A stretch of DNA of 64,000 bases from Agarophyton chilense (lineage: Eukaryota; Rhodophyta; Florideophyceae; Gracilariales; Gracilariaceae), in the NCBI GenBank assembly GCA_030374765.1, contig JARGXX010000004.1:806001-870000 (forward strand). The letters are read 5' to 3'. This document shows, in pieces, positions 1 to 11,859 of this stretch. The notes under the pieces were generated by a model. It had not been told where the DNA came from, did no database searches, and saw nothing but the letters and a program-made list of their open reading frames with translations. Position 1 is the stretch's first letter; each line of letters begins with the position of its first letter. Position numbers and translations under genes: made by a program.

Positions 1-147
1 CAAGTATCGCCCGAGGCGGAAAAACAACCAAGTCCTGGAAAACGGCCCTCACGAGGGTTGCACTTCAGTACCAATGCGATTCAAGTGTCTTTTACGTAAA
101 TGATATAGAAATAACGTAGTAGTGTCATGTTTGCCCAATTGACTATT

Positions 148-1463
148 TTAGGGAGCTGAAGTCTCATCATCGGAACAAACACCTCCAAAACGCGTGTCCA
201 AACGCATCCTTTTCTTTTCGCGGTAGCGCTTTAAAATTTCCTTACGTTTGGCACAGGTTGATTCACCAATTATGCCGAGTCTATTTTTCACTCGTGCATA
301 ATGTTCACCGTCAATTGCACGTAGTGGGTGCCAACGAATGTGTAGATTCGTTATGGCATAAGCAAACTGAAAAAAGTCGTCGTATATCTTCTCACTCCAT
401 CGCCATTTCACAGCAAACAAACTCAACAAAGTCGTAACACCTCCGAAATAATTTTCCACGATGATACGATCGGATGAAACTTTCCTATTTCGACTAACCT
501 GTTCACTGGACAGGAATCCATTCTTTGGCTTACTAATAGGATGTAGAAGCAAAACATATTGTTTATTCCCTTCATATTCCTCATCAGCCAACACAGCCCA
601 AAAGTATTCATATTCATCATTGAGTTGACCAACATCGGCTATTTCCTTTTCATCGTCTCTTTTTTCCAGTTTCTCGTTATGAAAATTTATATTTTCATAT
701 AATATATCTACATCTGCCTTAGATCCAGAAAACTGATTGGATGTCCCAAGCATACCGTTCGGCAATACTGGGATTTCGCTTTTGTATCCGTACAGTTTAT
801 GTTTACCACTGTCGTACATCTTAAACGCTTCTATGAGCCCACTTGGTCGATTATTTTGATGGAAAAAACATCATTGGCATACCTAGCGTACTTATAGTTT
901 GCGAACTTTTTTCCTTGCTTTACCATCTTACTAAAACAACATTTGCCATCCAAATCGAGCATGAAAGACTGCATAAGATCATCAGATGGCATGAATACAA
1001 ACTTTGTGATCATACGCTCGAACTTTGGCCTCTTCATGCTAAACATTCTGAAGAGAAAATCTCACTATCTACCGTGTTTGAGAAGAGTTAAGGCCATGAA
1101 CAATATATCCTTTGCACTGGTCTTATAGAGACGACCGCGACCAGTGTTCCAAGAAAATAGCACTTGTTTCTCCATTCCACGCCATAATGCTTGAAATTAT
1201 CTTGCATTGAAATTGTTCATGCGATAAACTGTATAAGATCCACCGTCTCTGAAAAATGAATCGAATACAGGACAATCGGAGTCACACTCTTCATCGCTGT
1301 CGGAAAAGTCAAGGGTTGTGTTGTATTTTTCCATCTCCTGATCGTAGTTTAGCTTGTCTTCGGTTAGAAGTTCAAGGGCTGTTTTCGTCTGCTGTGAGGA
1401 TAGAAAGTGTTCTTCCGTCGTTTTGAACGCGACAAAGAAATACTTGACGAAATGGAACGGCAC
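148..1463 (-). pseudogene. DDE_Tnp_4-type transposase relic
   Basis: Broken transposase read right to left in three pieces: 1463-1197 (acidic N-terminal part ending in GGSYTVYRMNNF), 1046-831, and 819-148. The last piece continues upstream in frame through RPSGLIEAFK to the motif GKHKLYGYK, typical of the RNase-H fold of DDE_4/Harbinger-like transposases, and further on has SSDRIIVENYFG followed by a HIRWHPLR block, the usual C-terminal signature. The middle piece ends YARYANDVF, which should run on into FHQNNRPSG. The two are out of frame across a run of six A/T at about 865-870, so one indel separates them. No ATG start or terminal inverted repeat was identified. Family level is fairly sure; the exact clade is not. 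Confidence 0.7.
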
Positions 1464-1807
1464 TTTCGATAAGAGTCTCGAGCAATTTGGTCTACCTACT
1501 TATAGGCTTACAACCCAGAAGCGATCGAGTGAATGCACAATTACTCTCTTACTGAGAGTATAACAGAGCTGCGATTGAATTCAATAGGTATATGCGTTTG
1601 TACTCAGATAGTTGTCGAATCATAACGGGTACGTCGTTGAGGCACAGTATTTCTAACAATTCAAACTGTTTGTTACATGAACTATGTAACTGCGTAGTTA
1701 TTTTGAATTATGATAGGTCTAGTATGTGATATTGCACAAATCTGGATGACTACGTGGTAGTCTATCATTACGTGGAAGGTCTAGTGGATAGTAGCAACTG
1801 TACGCTC

Positions 1808-1866
1808 CGCAAATCTGAGAAATGACAAGGGGAATAGTTTCCCCTTGTCATTTCCAATGATTTGCG
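1808..1866. repeat. 59-bp interrupted fold-back
   Basis: Perfect 16-bp arms (1819-1834 and 1839-1854) with a 4-nt loop, enclosed by a second complementary pair, cgcaaat at 1808-1814 and atttgcg at 1860-1866. It lies in a gene-free stretch (1464-2897) that is otherwise unremarkable. Confidence 0.85.
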
Positions 1867-2897
1867 ATCGTCAGCATCTGCTCATGAGTCAGGGTTGTTG
1901 GATCTTCTCCACCAGTTGTATCAAAATAATTACCATATTTCCCAACCCTTGACACTCTATTCTTGCAGTCAGTGAAATTTATATGAAGTCTGTTTCAAGA
2001 GTTTCAAAAACATACCCCTTGCTGTCTTCTGAGAGGCTTGCGCTTTTCCACACGCGTAATTTGTACAATCAAATTACCAGAAGCGTGCGATGGAATGAAG
2101 CAAGTTTTAGGGGAGAGCGTCTCTTCGCTCTCGGTAGAAGACCCTTTTCTGGAAGAGAATAACTTCAGAAACCCCAAGACTGTACTACTCGTCCCCGTGA
2201 CGGAGCAGCGCAGTGGCTAGACATTTATCTGGAAGAGTGGCGCCGCTCGCGCGCCGGCGTTTGTCGCCGGTGTGTGAAAGAAAAATAATTACAATTGGAA
2301 TTTTACGCAGTGGCAAAATTCGTGGTTCGCGTACCAATTTTCATACACGTACAGTGCGCGAAATCCAATTCATTTCACCTCTCTTTTTGTTGATGCACTC
2401 CATTTCTCTCGTGTTTGCCTCATCCGAATCTCTTTTAAAGCTTACAAAGAACAAATACAACACTTAAGATGGCATTAATAAAACTTCTCTACTTCTCTAC
2501 ACTTTCAATAACACTATGTACAAAAATCATCTCCGAAATCTAATTAAAGTCCACTACAGTACTTTTATTCTTTCAACAAACGCGCGCGATCTCGCAACAT
2601 TCCCTTCTAAACTTCTTACAAGTTTAAAGTCCAAAAACATAAAAATAATCTTTAAAAAACTTTTGACAGTTAATAAAAAAGGTGTGATAATTGTCACTTC
2701 ATTTTATTGCTGTTTTCAAAATTAAATTGCCTAAACTATCGAAATCTCTCACACTGTGGTCCTAGACTTCCTAAAAGATCAAAACAACTGCAACCAATGC
2801 TGTAAAGTCTCGAAGAACAATAAATTGAGTTTTACGGCTAAAAAATCTCTACGACGTTCGGTTTAAAACTTATCTAGCCCTGCCAGAGAACTCCGTA

Positions 2898-3640
2898 GTG
2901 ATCTTATTTCATTCGGTTTCTGTCAGACGCCTACAACAGCTGTTACATGATGATATAAATTTGATCTATAAGAAGATGAACAATGTACCAATGATGACTA
3001 AAATGCATAAAAGGAAAATATTTATATGGCCTCGAGAGAAGGTGACTTTTCCTGTGACTAAATGGAAAAAACTATTTTTTTCTATGTAAGAAAATCTAAC
3101 CTAGATGAACTAGATGGGGTTTTCCATTATTATAACGATAAAAGGAATAAAAAGGTTAATTGTTCTAAGCAACAAAATACAAGAAATTGTGTTATGCTTG
3201 GGGTGCATTTTTTTCTATTGTTTACGTAATCTCGTCGTTTTTGCCGGTAAAATGGACTCTACAAAGTACTGCACGGTGCTTAAGAAGGAATTGTTATCAT
3301 TTGCCGCCGAAACAATTGGATCGAGTTTTCATTTTCAGCAAGACGGGGCTTCTATATTTCGTTCCGTGTATACAATGAAGTGTTTGGCTGATCATAATGC
3401 TAATGTTTTACAGTTTCCGGCCAAGTCACCTGCTTTGAACATTATGGAAAACATTTGGTGGGGTTTTAGCACGCCGCTTTTACGCCAATCAGCGCCAATT
3501 CCAAGATGTTGGAACGCTTTTGGAATGTGTGATTGAATGTTGGAATAATTTCAGCGAAGATTTTACGAAATCATTTTAAAGCTCTACACAGAAGCGCTGT
3601 ATCCAAGTGGTAGAGGAAAAGGAGAATTGACTAAGTATTG
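2898..3640 (+). pseudogene. Tc1/mariner-type transposase relic
   Basis: Degenerate Tc1-like transposase in at least two frames. 2898-3089 carries VSVRRLQQLLHD, then VPMMTKMHKRK and a KWKKLFFS block where the first catalytic region (FSDE) normally follows. 3114-3536 carries GKMDSTKYC, FQQDGA with the second catalytic Asp, and PAKSPALNIMENIW with the terminal Glu of the DD34E-type triad. The FSDE region is lost in a frameshift near 3086-3115, and a frame change also disrupts the segment before GKMDS. A GC-rich sequence near 2240-2275 could be an element end, but no matching inverted repeat was found. Dead copy; family call is secure. Confidence 0.8.
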
Positions 3641-4243
3641 AATTGAATTAATGTGTTTCTTTGTTTTGGTCTTTATTTATGTTTCGCTATCTTGTTCAGG
3701 TTTTTTTAAAAGTTCAGAAAACTGTGGGTTAGGTCTAGTTCTTCAAAGCTCTGAAACTAGTTTCGTAACGGTTTTCTAAATACTGACTACAATAAAAGGC
3801 CCATTGGCCGACTTTGGATTGCAGTAAGGACGAATATGGTGATGGCTTTATCCATATTTTGCGCAATGTATATCACGATAATGTTTTTAGTGAAAAACCA
3901 CTTGATATCAGTTCTCATTTTTCGTTTTGAGCACCCTGGAACCGAAAAACAATAGTGCACCGCACCCCTGTAGAACAGCTCGACAATATCCTTATCACCC
4001 CCTTATCACCATGTTTGGTAGCACGAGACAATGCTAAACCACATGGCGGACTAAACACCAACTTCGCCAAAATCCGCATCTAACGCTGACCAATCCTTAC
4101 CACTTCCAATTTTTGCTTCAAACCATTGTCCTTCTATGATGCCTCTTTCAAACACACCAATCCCATAGAGCTCAACGAAAAGCACCGCCGCTTCGCCGCA
4201 GACCTTAAACACCGCAGAAAGAATTAGTCACTTAAAGCGATTT

Positions 4244-5038
4244 AATTACACGCCTGCATGGGATCTTTTACTCGTGAAAGCGGTGAGCACCAGCGGCACC
4301 CAAGTTGCCCTACATTGAAATGCGACGGCAACGTACGAAGAAGCTTTGAAACTCTTCGTACAAGCAGCAAAAACTGGTGGCCTTCACGGAATGCACGTTC
4401 CTACATGGAAGTCTCTGCGAGACCGGTTCAAGAAGGTCTGCAACGATCGATTTGAAAGGAAAAAGGTCAATCTTGGAGCCTCTGGGATCACCGAAGTACA
4501 GGGAGAGCGAGAAATTCTGTTATATGGCGTCATATTTGCCATAGATGAACATGAAGAGGTGAAAGGGGCAGAGTGGGACGAAAAGACCGAGCAAGAGAAG
4601 GGATTTGTCGAAGATGGCGAGAAAATTCGGATGCATGCCTTGAACAAACCGACTTTACCGAGACCGGGTGCTAGCGAAGATGTTTTGAGTGGCACTGAAG
4701 ACCCCTTGCAAGGATCAAAACGTCCTTTACCGTCTCCAAGAGGCAAGAAGCGCGGCGTCACTTACGATTCTGATCAGGAAGACAACCGGGTTCTTATGGA
4801 CGACATGAAGCGGCGTCGGGAACTCGAGCAAAATCGGCTGCGTATGGAGGAAGGCTCGAGTTGGAAAAGGGACGTGACGAACGAATGGCTTTTCGAGATG
4901 CGAAGATGCAGGATAAAGGGGAAAGGAAACTGGTACTGGCGGAAAGGAAGGCTGAGGTCGAGATTGAAAAGAGGAGGAAGGCGTTACAAGGGCGCAAGCA
5001 AATGGTATAGATACTCGAATCCGTGGCGGGTAAGCTGA
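4244..5038 (+). pseudogene. Myb/trihelix-like companion ORF of Harbinger element I
   Basis: Begins with a readable YTPAWDLLLVKAV segment, shifts frame by one base near 4320, then continues as a 230-codon frame with TYEEALKLFV, PTWKSLRDRFKK and ASGITEVQGEREILL. This is the layout of the Myb/SANT-like DNA-binding protein that accompanies PIF/Harbinger transposases: a helical DNA-binding part, an ASGI(S/T)E linker, then a basic, charged tail (KRRRELEQNRLRMEE). It converges on the transposase at 5170-6080. The known family role is binding the transposase and the element ends. The frameshift makes this copy non-functional as read. Confidence 0.6.
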
Positions 5039-5112
5039 AGTGAGCGCCAAGGTAAGCTTAAGTTCGTGCCAAGTGTTCGAAGTTTATGGGCAAAGAATTG
5101 GAAGTTTGTATG

Positions 5113-5150
5113 CTACACTTGCCGCGCTCGAACGGGCTCGGCAAGTGTAG
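5113..5150. repeat. hairpin between convergent Harbinger I genes
   Basis: ctacacttgccg (5113-5124) is perfectly complementary to cggcaagtgtag (5139-5150); pairing extends inward with mismatches to about 18 bp. It lies between the end of the companion ORF and the end of the convergent transposase. It may be a 3'-end structure shared by both transcripts or an internal fold-back; no function is shown. Confidence 0.75.
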
Positions 5151-5169
5151 GTAGACTTTTCGTTTAATG

Positions 5170-6080
5170 TACGGTAATGTATCTTTCCAGCGACGGCGCA
5201 GTGCAACTGAAGCAGGGCGCCACTTGCCCGCAGTGTCCGAGACAGATCTTGAAGTTCTACAGCAAAGCTTGTGTGGTGTACAATAAATCTATGGTAGTAT
5301 TACCAAGCTTTAGATTTATCTTAAAGTCCTGCGACGACCATATCTGTTTAATATCTTTGTACGACCATTCCAAAGCTTCACGAACTGGGCTCAATTCTTT
5401 GTTGTACAAATCCTTTGCAGCTGTCGCAGTGAGTCGCGGGAAGGCACTCTGAAGGCAAGGGCGCAACATATAGGCTGCATCTCCGTAGATGCAATACTGC
5501 TTCCCTTCACCCATCAATGCGTGATGCAGAGATTCACCGATCCCGGTGCTTCTAAGTAGCGTTAGATCATGCCTTCGGCCAGACTCCGGGCCGAACAGAT
5601 GTATTTAAATCGTCGGGTGCAGTTATTGTCTGATATAGAAGGCAGGGCATCCTCTTTTGCCCAGAGTAGCAGCTTCGCTGCATGGTTCCATGTTCTTCAG
5701 GTCTACTCATCTAGATCTTCGTGCAATCTATGAAGCCTATACAGCTGTCCAGTGGGGCACCTTTTTCTTCAATTGCCTTAGCATATTCTACCGCTCGTTT
5801 TTGTAGTATGTCAACTCTTAGGTCGGTCAAAACATGACCCTTTCTCTCTATGAAACCTTCAATCGTTTCCCAAAATACTTCACTCATCTTTGAAGACCGC
5901 ATTGAAAACATGCATTCAAGGTCATGCCATCTGCATGGTGTGGATAGCTTTCGTAAGACTATGCAACATGCTGTTCCCCTGTCGCGAAAGTATCTCTATC
6001 GCTGTGTAAGTCCACCATTCCAACCCATGACTTCTGCCACACGTCCTGTTTCTCTAGTTTTGAATCGAAACTTTTAAAGA
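5170..6080 (-). pseudogene. HARBI1-type (DDE_4) transposase relic, Harbinger element I
   Basis: Read right to left. 5911-5711 gives FWETIEGFIERKGHVLTDLR, then a GAPLDSCIGFIDCTKI block holding the first catalytic Asp (family consensus GFIDGTKI). 5540-5257 gives TGIGESLHHALMGEGKQYCIYGD with the second Asp, RPCLQSAF, and SPVREALEWSYKDIKQ with the Glu, followed by DFKINLKLG. The order of D, D and E blocks matches PIF/Harbinger nucleases. Stops and a frame change between 5517 and 5711 break it. Together with the convergent companion ORF it defines one decayed Harbinger element of about 2 kb; terminal repeats were not found. Confidence 0.75.
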
Positions 6081-6899
6081 GCCGCATGGTCACTATACGC
6101 GGTCAGAATAAAACTTGATGAAGAAACGTAAAAAGATCGTAGCTTGATGTGTCTGACATCATGTTAATATGAATGTAGAATCTTCAAAGACTTTTACTGA
6201 AACCTAGCGCTAGGTTCAGAAATAATTGCCGCTTCGGATGTGAGTTTGAGGTGCCGTTTTCTTCGAAGCGCAGCTCCGATTCTGAAGTCTGTCTGCCTCA
6301 TCACACGATACTGGGATGATCAGGTGACTGGGAAGGGACAGGGTCTGCTCCAATACTCACAAGTACAGTCATAACTTGATTTGCATGAAGAAGTTTTGGT
6401 TTCGTTCCGAAATTTTGTTTGGAACTTGTGAGTCACAAACTGGAGTTTTAGGAAACGATTTTACGTTTGCCTAAACGCTCTAATACTACCAATTTTTTCA
6501 ATCGAGATCGGCACATCTCGACAGTACTTCAGGGGCTCTCTACACCCAAGGGGAGACAAAAAAGAAGGAACACGGACTGCTGTCCATGATGCAGAGCAAC
6601 TTGTCCCTATTGGCCCTCGTACTGTCCACGTTCTGTGTAGAACGGAAACATGCTACAGATGTAGACAGCATTATTTGCGGGAGCAAACGATCGTAAACAG
6701 AAAGCCTTCGCCGCTTTCTATTTGCCATCAAAAGCTGCCTCCGCTACCCAGGAAAAATTCTGGGTCACTTTGTCGTGCGAATCAGTGCAATAAACATCTT
6801 CAAAGTATTCGAGAAGCAGAATAATACCCTTTCCCCCACTCTGACCCTAACAACTGTTCCCCAATCACCTCAAAATCAATTGATCAGCACTATTAGCCA

Positions 6900-7480
6900 A
6901 GTACCATTCCCGGAGCCTAAACCATTACCATAAAAAACCAAGCCAGAAAGCCCACAAATGATTAATAAACACTACAGTCACGAAACTGTAGTGGTAATAC
7001 TTCAAATGATGAAGGGTGCTGGGTATGGAGACCACAAGAAGCACAAAAAATTCTCTGAAGGAAGTGCATTAAACTGCCACAGATCTCGCGAAGAATAAAC
7101 ACAGCATTAGCTGATCTCTTAAGACGAGTCAAAAAAAAGTTTATGTGCATCAAGCAGGAGTCCTCCGCATATATATCGAAAATAGTGAGTCCTGAAGGGA
7201 TGATAATGACCCCGATCTATACGAAAAGCCAGATTTCTTTGAAGAATTTCACGATCTGGAGCATGATAAAGCACGTCATATACCACCAGCAGTGATTGAC
7301 AGTGAAACTGGCAGCCTCGCAGTTCAGGACACAATTTCCAGCTCCCGAAAGAGAAACAAGCAATCTAGGCATTTGGGCATGGAGTCATTCGTCAAGCAAG
7401 CCGCATCCTGCCGACATTGATTTCTGCAGGAGCTCATGAAGAGCAATGAAGTGAAGGCCAAGCTGAGCACAATCATGTAA
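6900..7480 (+). pseudogene. possible accessory ORF of Harbinger element II
   Basis: The plus strand holds a protein-like but interrupted reading: LADLLRRVKKKFMCIKQE near 7105, then an acidic stretch (DPDLYEKPDFFEEFHDLEHD) and SSSRKRNKQSRHLGMESFV to about 7480. It lies convergent to the transposase at 7618-8354, the same arrangement as Harbinger element I, so a companion DNA-binding protein is the likeliest identity. No diagnostic Myb motif was recognised. The call rests mainly on position. Confidence 0.3.
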
Positions 7481-7617
7481 CTTCTTGTCGAAAAATTCTA
7501 AACAATTCCATCAAGTTTTTCTACTACATAGTAAAGTAGTGCATCTCTCTGCTTTTTTCCGCTGATTGTCTATACTGTAACCTTCTGTGGATCTTCAAGT
7601 TCGTCTACAGGTAGGTA

Positions 7618-8354
7618 TTAGTCTTCATGGTCTTCGCATCCCATACATAAATTGTGCAGAGAAACACATGCACTGATCAGCTGCACTACATTATCTTCGT
7701 GATGTAATTTTAACCCAGGCTTAAGAACCGAAAACCGTTGATTCAATATTCTAAAAGCACACTCGACAGGCTTTCGCGTTTGGGACGCAACTGCATCCAA
7801 TCTTTTGAGAACATGGTTTGCTGCCATCTCCTGCTTACCGGAGCTTTTCATCATGTTCCCATCGAGACGAAATGCGCGGTCCCCAATAAGATACAGTCGA
7901 ACCTCAACACCGGCAATAACTAGATCTGGTACCTCCCGGCCAAGCCATTTCCCCTCGAGAATCATCTTCTTCAGAGTGCAGTTCTGATAAATAGTAGAAT
8001 CCCCGAGAATTCCAGGACGCCCAATGTCTGTTTACAGAAACCTACGATGTGCATCCACAACTGCAAATGAACCATGCTTGGAAAGCCTTATAATATCTGT
8101 ACTAGTAGTATTGATTTTCAAGGCACACTAGCCATGGTATATGTGTGCCATCAATTGCGCCCACGCAGTACGGAAAGCGAAGTATGTCTTGAAATCTTTG
8201 CATCACCTCAGCTATATTAGATTCTGTTTGGGGTAACTGCATCTTGTAGCTGAGATGAGAGCAGACCGCTCTGCTAGCAATCTTGACATCTCTCCTTGCT
8301 GAACTTTTATCTATGCTCAGCTGTGCACCAGTGTTGTCCCATCTCGTTTTACCG
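7618..8354 (-). pseudogene. HARBI1-type transposase, C-terminal part, Harbinger element II
   Basis: Starts at the insertion point of element A with GKTRWDNTGAQLSIDKSSAR (helix-turn-helix region), then FQDILRFPYCVGAIDGTHIP with the first catalytic Asp, a degenerate middle, YLIGDRAFRLDG with the second Asp, and TRKPVECAFRILNQRFSVL with the Glu, ending CVSLHNLCM. All are standard HARBI1 landmarks. The missing N-terminus is at 17182-17400, on the far side of element A. The frame is disturbed between 7965 and 8102. Confidence 0.8.
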
Positions 8355-8900
8355 TGTGGCATAAACCAAAATGGTAGCGGGGGTGTAAGACCTGTCGGTT
8401 CTACGCAGCACGCAAAGGGCTCGACATAGGAGGCGGAGGTTAAAAAGAACTGTAAGGTGTGGCGGCACCAACTACTGAAGGGTGCAACAGGAACGGCGGG
8501 CGTACTAAGACCACGTTAGTAGACGGTGATGCACAGCGCACGTGGGTCCGGAAACCCGTAAGGACACTAGAATTGTCATTATGGTCGATCGTAGAAACCA
8601 AAAGGGGTAAAAGTAGTCTAGAAGGTGTTGAAGTTTACAATAGTGACCGGGGTGGCCATGGTTGGTGAGGATATTTATCTAACCGGCCACCCGACCTACG
8701 GTGGCGCTCCTCGCCACGTGGCCATGAGGATTTTCACATAAGGTGCGCCTTTCTATCTACTTAATGCTATCGATCTAATACTAAATTAGCGAAAAGCTAT
8801 ACTAATGGCTAACCCAACCACTGTAGTACACGGCGGATGGCGGCAACCATCTAGGTCCAACACGTGGCCGTCATTACCTCCTTGGTGCAGCTCACTATAC
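8355..8900 (-). repeat. element A 3' LTR
   Basis: Matches 16640-17181 and 60331-60875 along its length (shared landmarks: gctcgacataggaggcgg, gaagggtgcaacagg, aaaagctatactaatggcta). The left edge is set where Harbinger coding (GKTRW) stops, the right edge where similarity to the 5' LTR ends at ctcactatac. Edges are accurate to a few bases only. Confidence 0.7.
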
Positions 8901-9336
8901 TAAAGATCCCCCTCATAGCGACAGGCACGCCTCATGGCTGTACTTTAGTGCGTTCGCCAGTTCTTTAGACTACAGTCCCGCAGTCACCAGTGCAAGATGT
9001 ACTATATCGTTTGGTAATGCGGCACGGTGAGCCGAACGGTCTCGATCACCATCGTGGTGCTTGAGGTTCTTCCCCCGTGGTCGTTCGTAACGACTTCGAA
9101 ATTACGCTTCTCTCGAGGGTTGCTAATGCTGGCCGAGAGTTCTTGTACCAATTGGGTTTCGTCGCGTTCTCCGTTGCATGTTTCGTGTGTTTTCCGTGCC
9201 AGACGTCCTTCATACCTCGTTGTTGTGTTCCCCGTTTCTTTTCCTTCGTCGCGCGTTACCCTCTTGTTATCATTGTTTCTGTTCTCCTCCTCTCCCTTCT
9301 CATCCATACCGTATTGGTTGGCTTTCCTTGGTCACA

Positions 9337-11640
9337 ATGTGTGCGGATTCCCCAAAACCTTGTGATGGCAGTCGAATGTCCTTCGAAAGGTCAACCGAGC
9401 ACGGTAATGACTCTCCCCATGTGTCCAACTCAATTACCGGTGTGGTTTTCATGTCGGTGGGGCCTCTTCCATTCTTTCCCGCTCAATCAGTGGAGAATTC
9501 GAGCACCTTCGATGACACATTGCACGACCGTCACGGTTTGCATCGGGCACGAGAGCCGACCTTCGGAGGGTACATAGACCCTGGAGCCCAGCCAATACCG
9601 CGCCGGTCTGCTTCTCCATCCCTGTTGGCCACCATTTCTGGTAAGGGTCCCCACATTTCGAACCGCAGTCATGGTATCTCGAAGCTTCTGACCCGCTCCC
9701 GCTCTCAGGGTCGTGTTCATGGCCAGTCTGTTACCATTTCGGTTTTCTCTTCATCAGCAATTCCTGACGAGGCATTTGGTTTCTCTGCTAAGGCCGGAAA
9801 CTACGATCCGTGGTTATTCAACAGCCCACCATCCACCCTCAACCCTTATGGTCTGCTCCCGAAGAAACTCAACCCACTGCATTAGGAGGCCACCTCTTAG
9901 TCTGTCTCGATTAATACCTCTGGGTTGGGTTCGCAGTTTAAAAATCTCACCCTTCCTGTTAATGGCTCGTGGCACCTTTGTGACAACCACCGTCTTGGCG
10001 CCGTGCCACTAGCTCCACCAATGCGGTCCAGAGAGAACCGTTCCCGTCTCGGGAGACAGGCTTGCTTTCGGAAGCATCAGCAGCATTCACCGTTTCGGTT
10101 TTTCATCCCTAACACAATCCCGAGCGACCTATCTTATCTGCGGTGTACGGAGGAGTTCTTCTACTTCCGCAACCTGGTCTGACAGTTGCACCGTATCGGT
10201 CCGTTGACGAAGTGGTTGAAGCTTGACTCTGGGATGGTGATGTTCAAAACATCCTTCGATACTATTCACTGGTTGAATCGTGACCGTTGGGATAGGACGC
10301 TGCCAACAAAGCCCGGATCCATTGTCGGAAAAGTCTCGTCCCTTACGTGCATGGTTTTCCCTGCACGGAATCCTTTTCTCAAACGAATGAAAATTGCCGC
10401 AAATGGTATGCTACCCGCCCCGACTCGTGTGAGGGCTACGAGCTACCTGAATGGCTGTGCATCCCGACTCCTCTCGTACTGGCCTAATTTGAAAGCCATT
10501 GCGACCGAAGCGAGAGGTACTATCATACCGTTTGGTCTGCCTCTTTCGTGGAGTGTGCCGTTCTGGTTGCCCTTTTCGCTGTTAAGGCCTCCCACGATGG
10601 TATTACCTGGAACAGGCGTTCAACGCCTGTTCAAGGTAATGCCATCGCGGAAGGCCTGGTAGTGCGAGGGTCGGAGCAAGTTGCTCCGACCCTCGGACTA
10701 CCAATTACGGTTTCTCCCCAGTTGGTCGAATTCTTCGGAATCCTAGCTCCACCGTAGATCTTATCCGCTAAATTGGTGTGGATGAGATTCTTTTAGAACG
10801 GAATACACCGTTGCCCAGCTGGAGACTTACCTGGAGGTGTCTATGTCGCATCCATGGAAAGATGACCAATGTTGGGAAATTTGGGACTTCGAGAAGCTAG
10901 CCATCCCCAGTGAGGCGAACAGAGTACTACCAGGCGAGGAGCACATTGGTTGGTCCCCTTAGCTCTTTACCCATGAAGTGGAGACTCCGGAAGGTATTAC
11001 CCCCGTCTCCGCTAGCGCCGCACCTGTTGGTTCCGCTGGCCTTTCTTTTATCCGCGTTCCCCGTTCGGTTCCCGCTCCTTCTTCTGGACTTGCGCAGTCC
11101 CTCAGGGTGAATCCTACCACGGCTGCCGGTGGTGAGCCTGTTACATCTCCTGCTATTTACGGTGCGCTCATGAGGACCCAGAACGTTTGCGTATCTCGCC
11201 TCAACCCTCCCGGTCCGCCCTCTCTCCAAGAATTTCTCGCACTTTTGAAGCAGCTCATCCCTCTTCAAGCGGACTTTATCGCCAGTATCAACCAGGCTGT
11301 TGCCTTCCATAATCCGTTTCAGGCCCGGATGTACCAGGCCATCACGCAGCACGTGGTGGGGATCAGCACCATTGAGGAATGTGAGCATACATCGAGCGAT
11401 CCTCTCATGGGCACCACTGTTGGTCCTTTGTTGGTTTGCGCTAGCAATTACCCTGTAGGTAGTGTGCCGAAGCCCATACCTGGCTCTTCGTCTTTCCCTA
11501 CTGCTCCTCTTCCTTCGGATACCTCTTCCTGTCTGCCACCGTTACCTCCAACGCCTCAGTGTTCTGCTCTCCATTTGTCTAGTGCGGGCTCACAGTCCCA
11601 CACTCGGAACCTTCCTGGTACTGGTCCCGGGCCTCTTTGA
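9337..11640 (+). pseudogene. element A antisense ORF (aORF)
   Basis: Lies on the strand opposite to gag-pol, between the pol 3' end and the 3' LTR. The ATG at 9337 opens MCADSPKPC, matching MHTDSPKSC at 61311 in element F. The frame is kept past stops near 9883 and 9898 into a segment with HRLGAVPLAPPMRSR, identical in F, and PNTIPSDLSYLRC. After frame changes near 10185 and 10620 it ends in a 220-codon reading (10978-11640). That last part has a helical stretch (LQEFLALLKQLIPLQADFIA) and a Ser/Pro-rich tail. No known domain was recognised. Its position parallels the aORFs of B, C, E and F. The copy is inactivated by stops and by an inverted duplication at 10585-10702. Confidence 0.6.
10585..10702. 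repeat. two adjacent palindromes inside element A aORF
   Basis: First palindrome: 36-bp arms (10585-10620 and 10621-10657), about 90% complementary with no loop. Second: 22-bp arms (10658-10679 and 10681-10702) with one mismatch and a 1-nt loop. Element F lacks this structure at the matching place (about 62545-62600), so it arose after the two elements split. Confidence 0.85.
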
Positions 11641-11859
11641 GGAACTTCTACCACTCCTGGGGTGGATATCTTCCTGTAATGGCCTTTGTAGGCTTCTTAT
11701 CTCACAATAAACTTATGCCTCTTCTTGACCTTACATTTCCCTTCTCTCCGCGCCAAGTAACAGCACCGCGAATGACGTTCCTCCCCTTTCTTACCAGAAT
11801 GCACCAGTGTAAGTTGTCATCCATCGGTTTGCGGGGGTTCGTTACGCCTATGCCAGTAT

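Noticed and set aside
8459-8668. short frame recurring at 16737-16919
   Set aside because: Lies in the LTR of element A; repetition reflects the LTR, not a gene.
9077-9577. 166-codon frame upstream of and overlapping element A aORF
   Set aside because: Hydrophobic, Cys-rich reading; only nucleotide-level similarity to F at 61050, with the frame not preserved. The 9337 ATG is the one whose protein matches in F.
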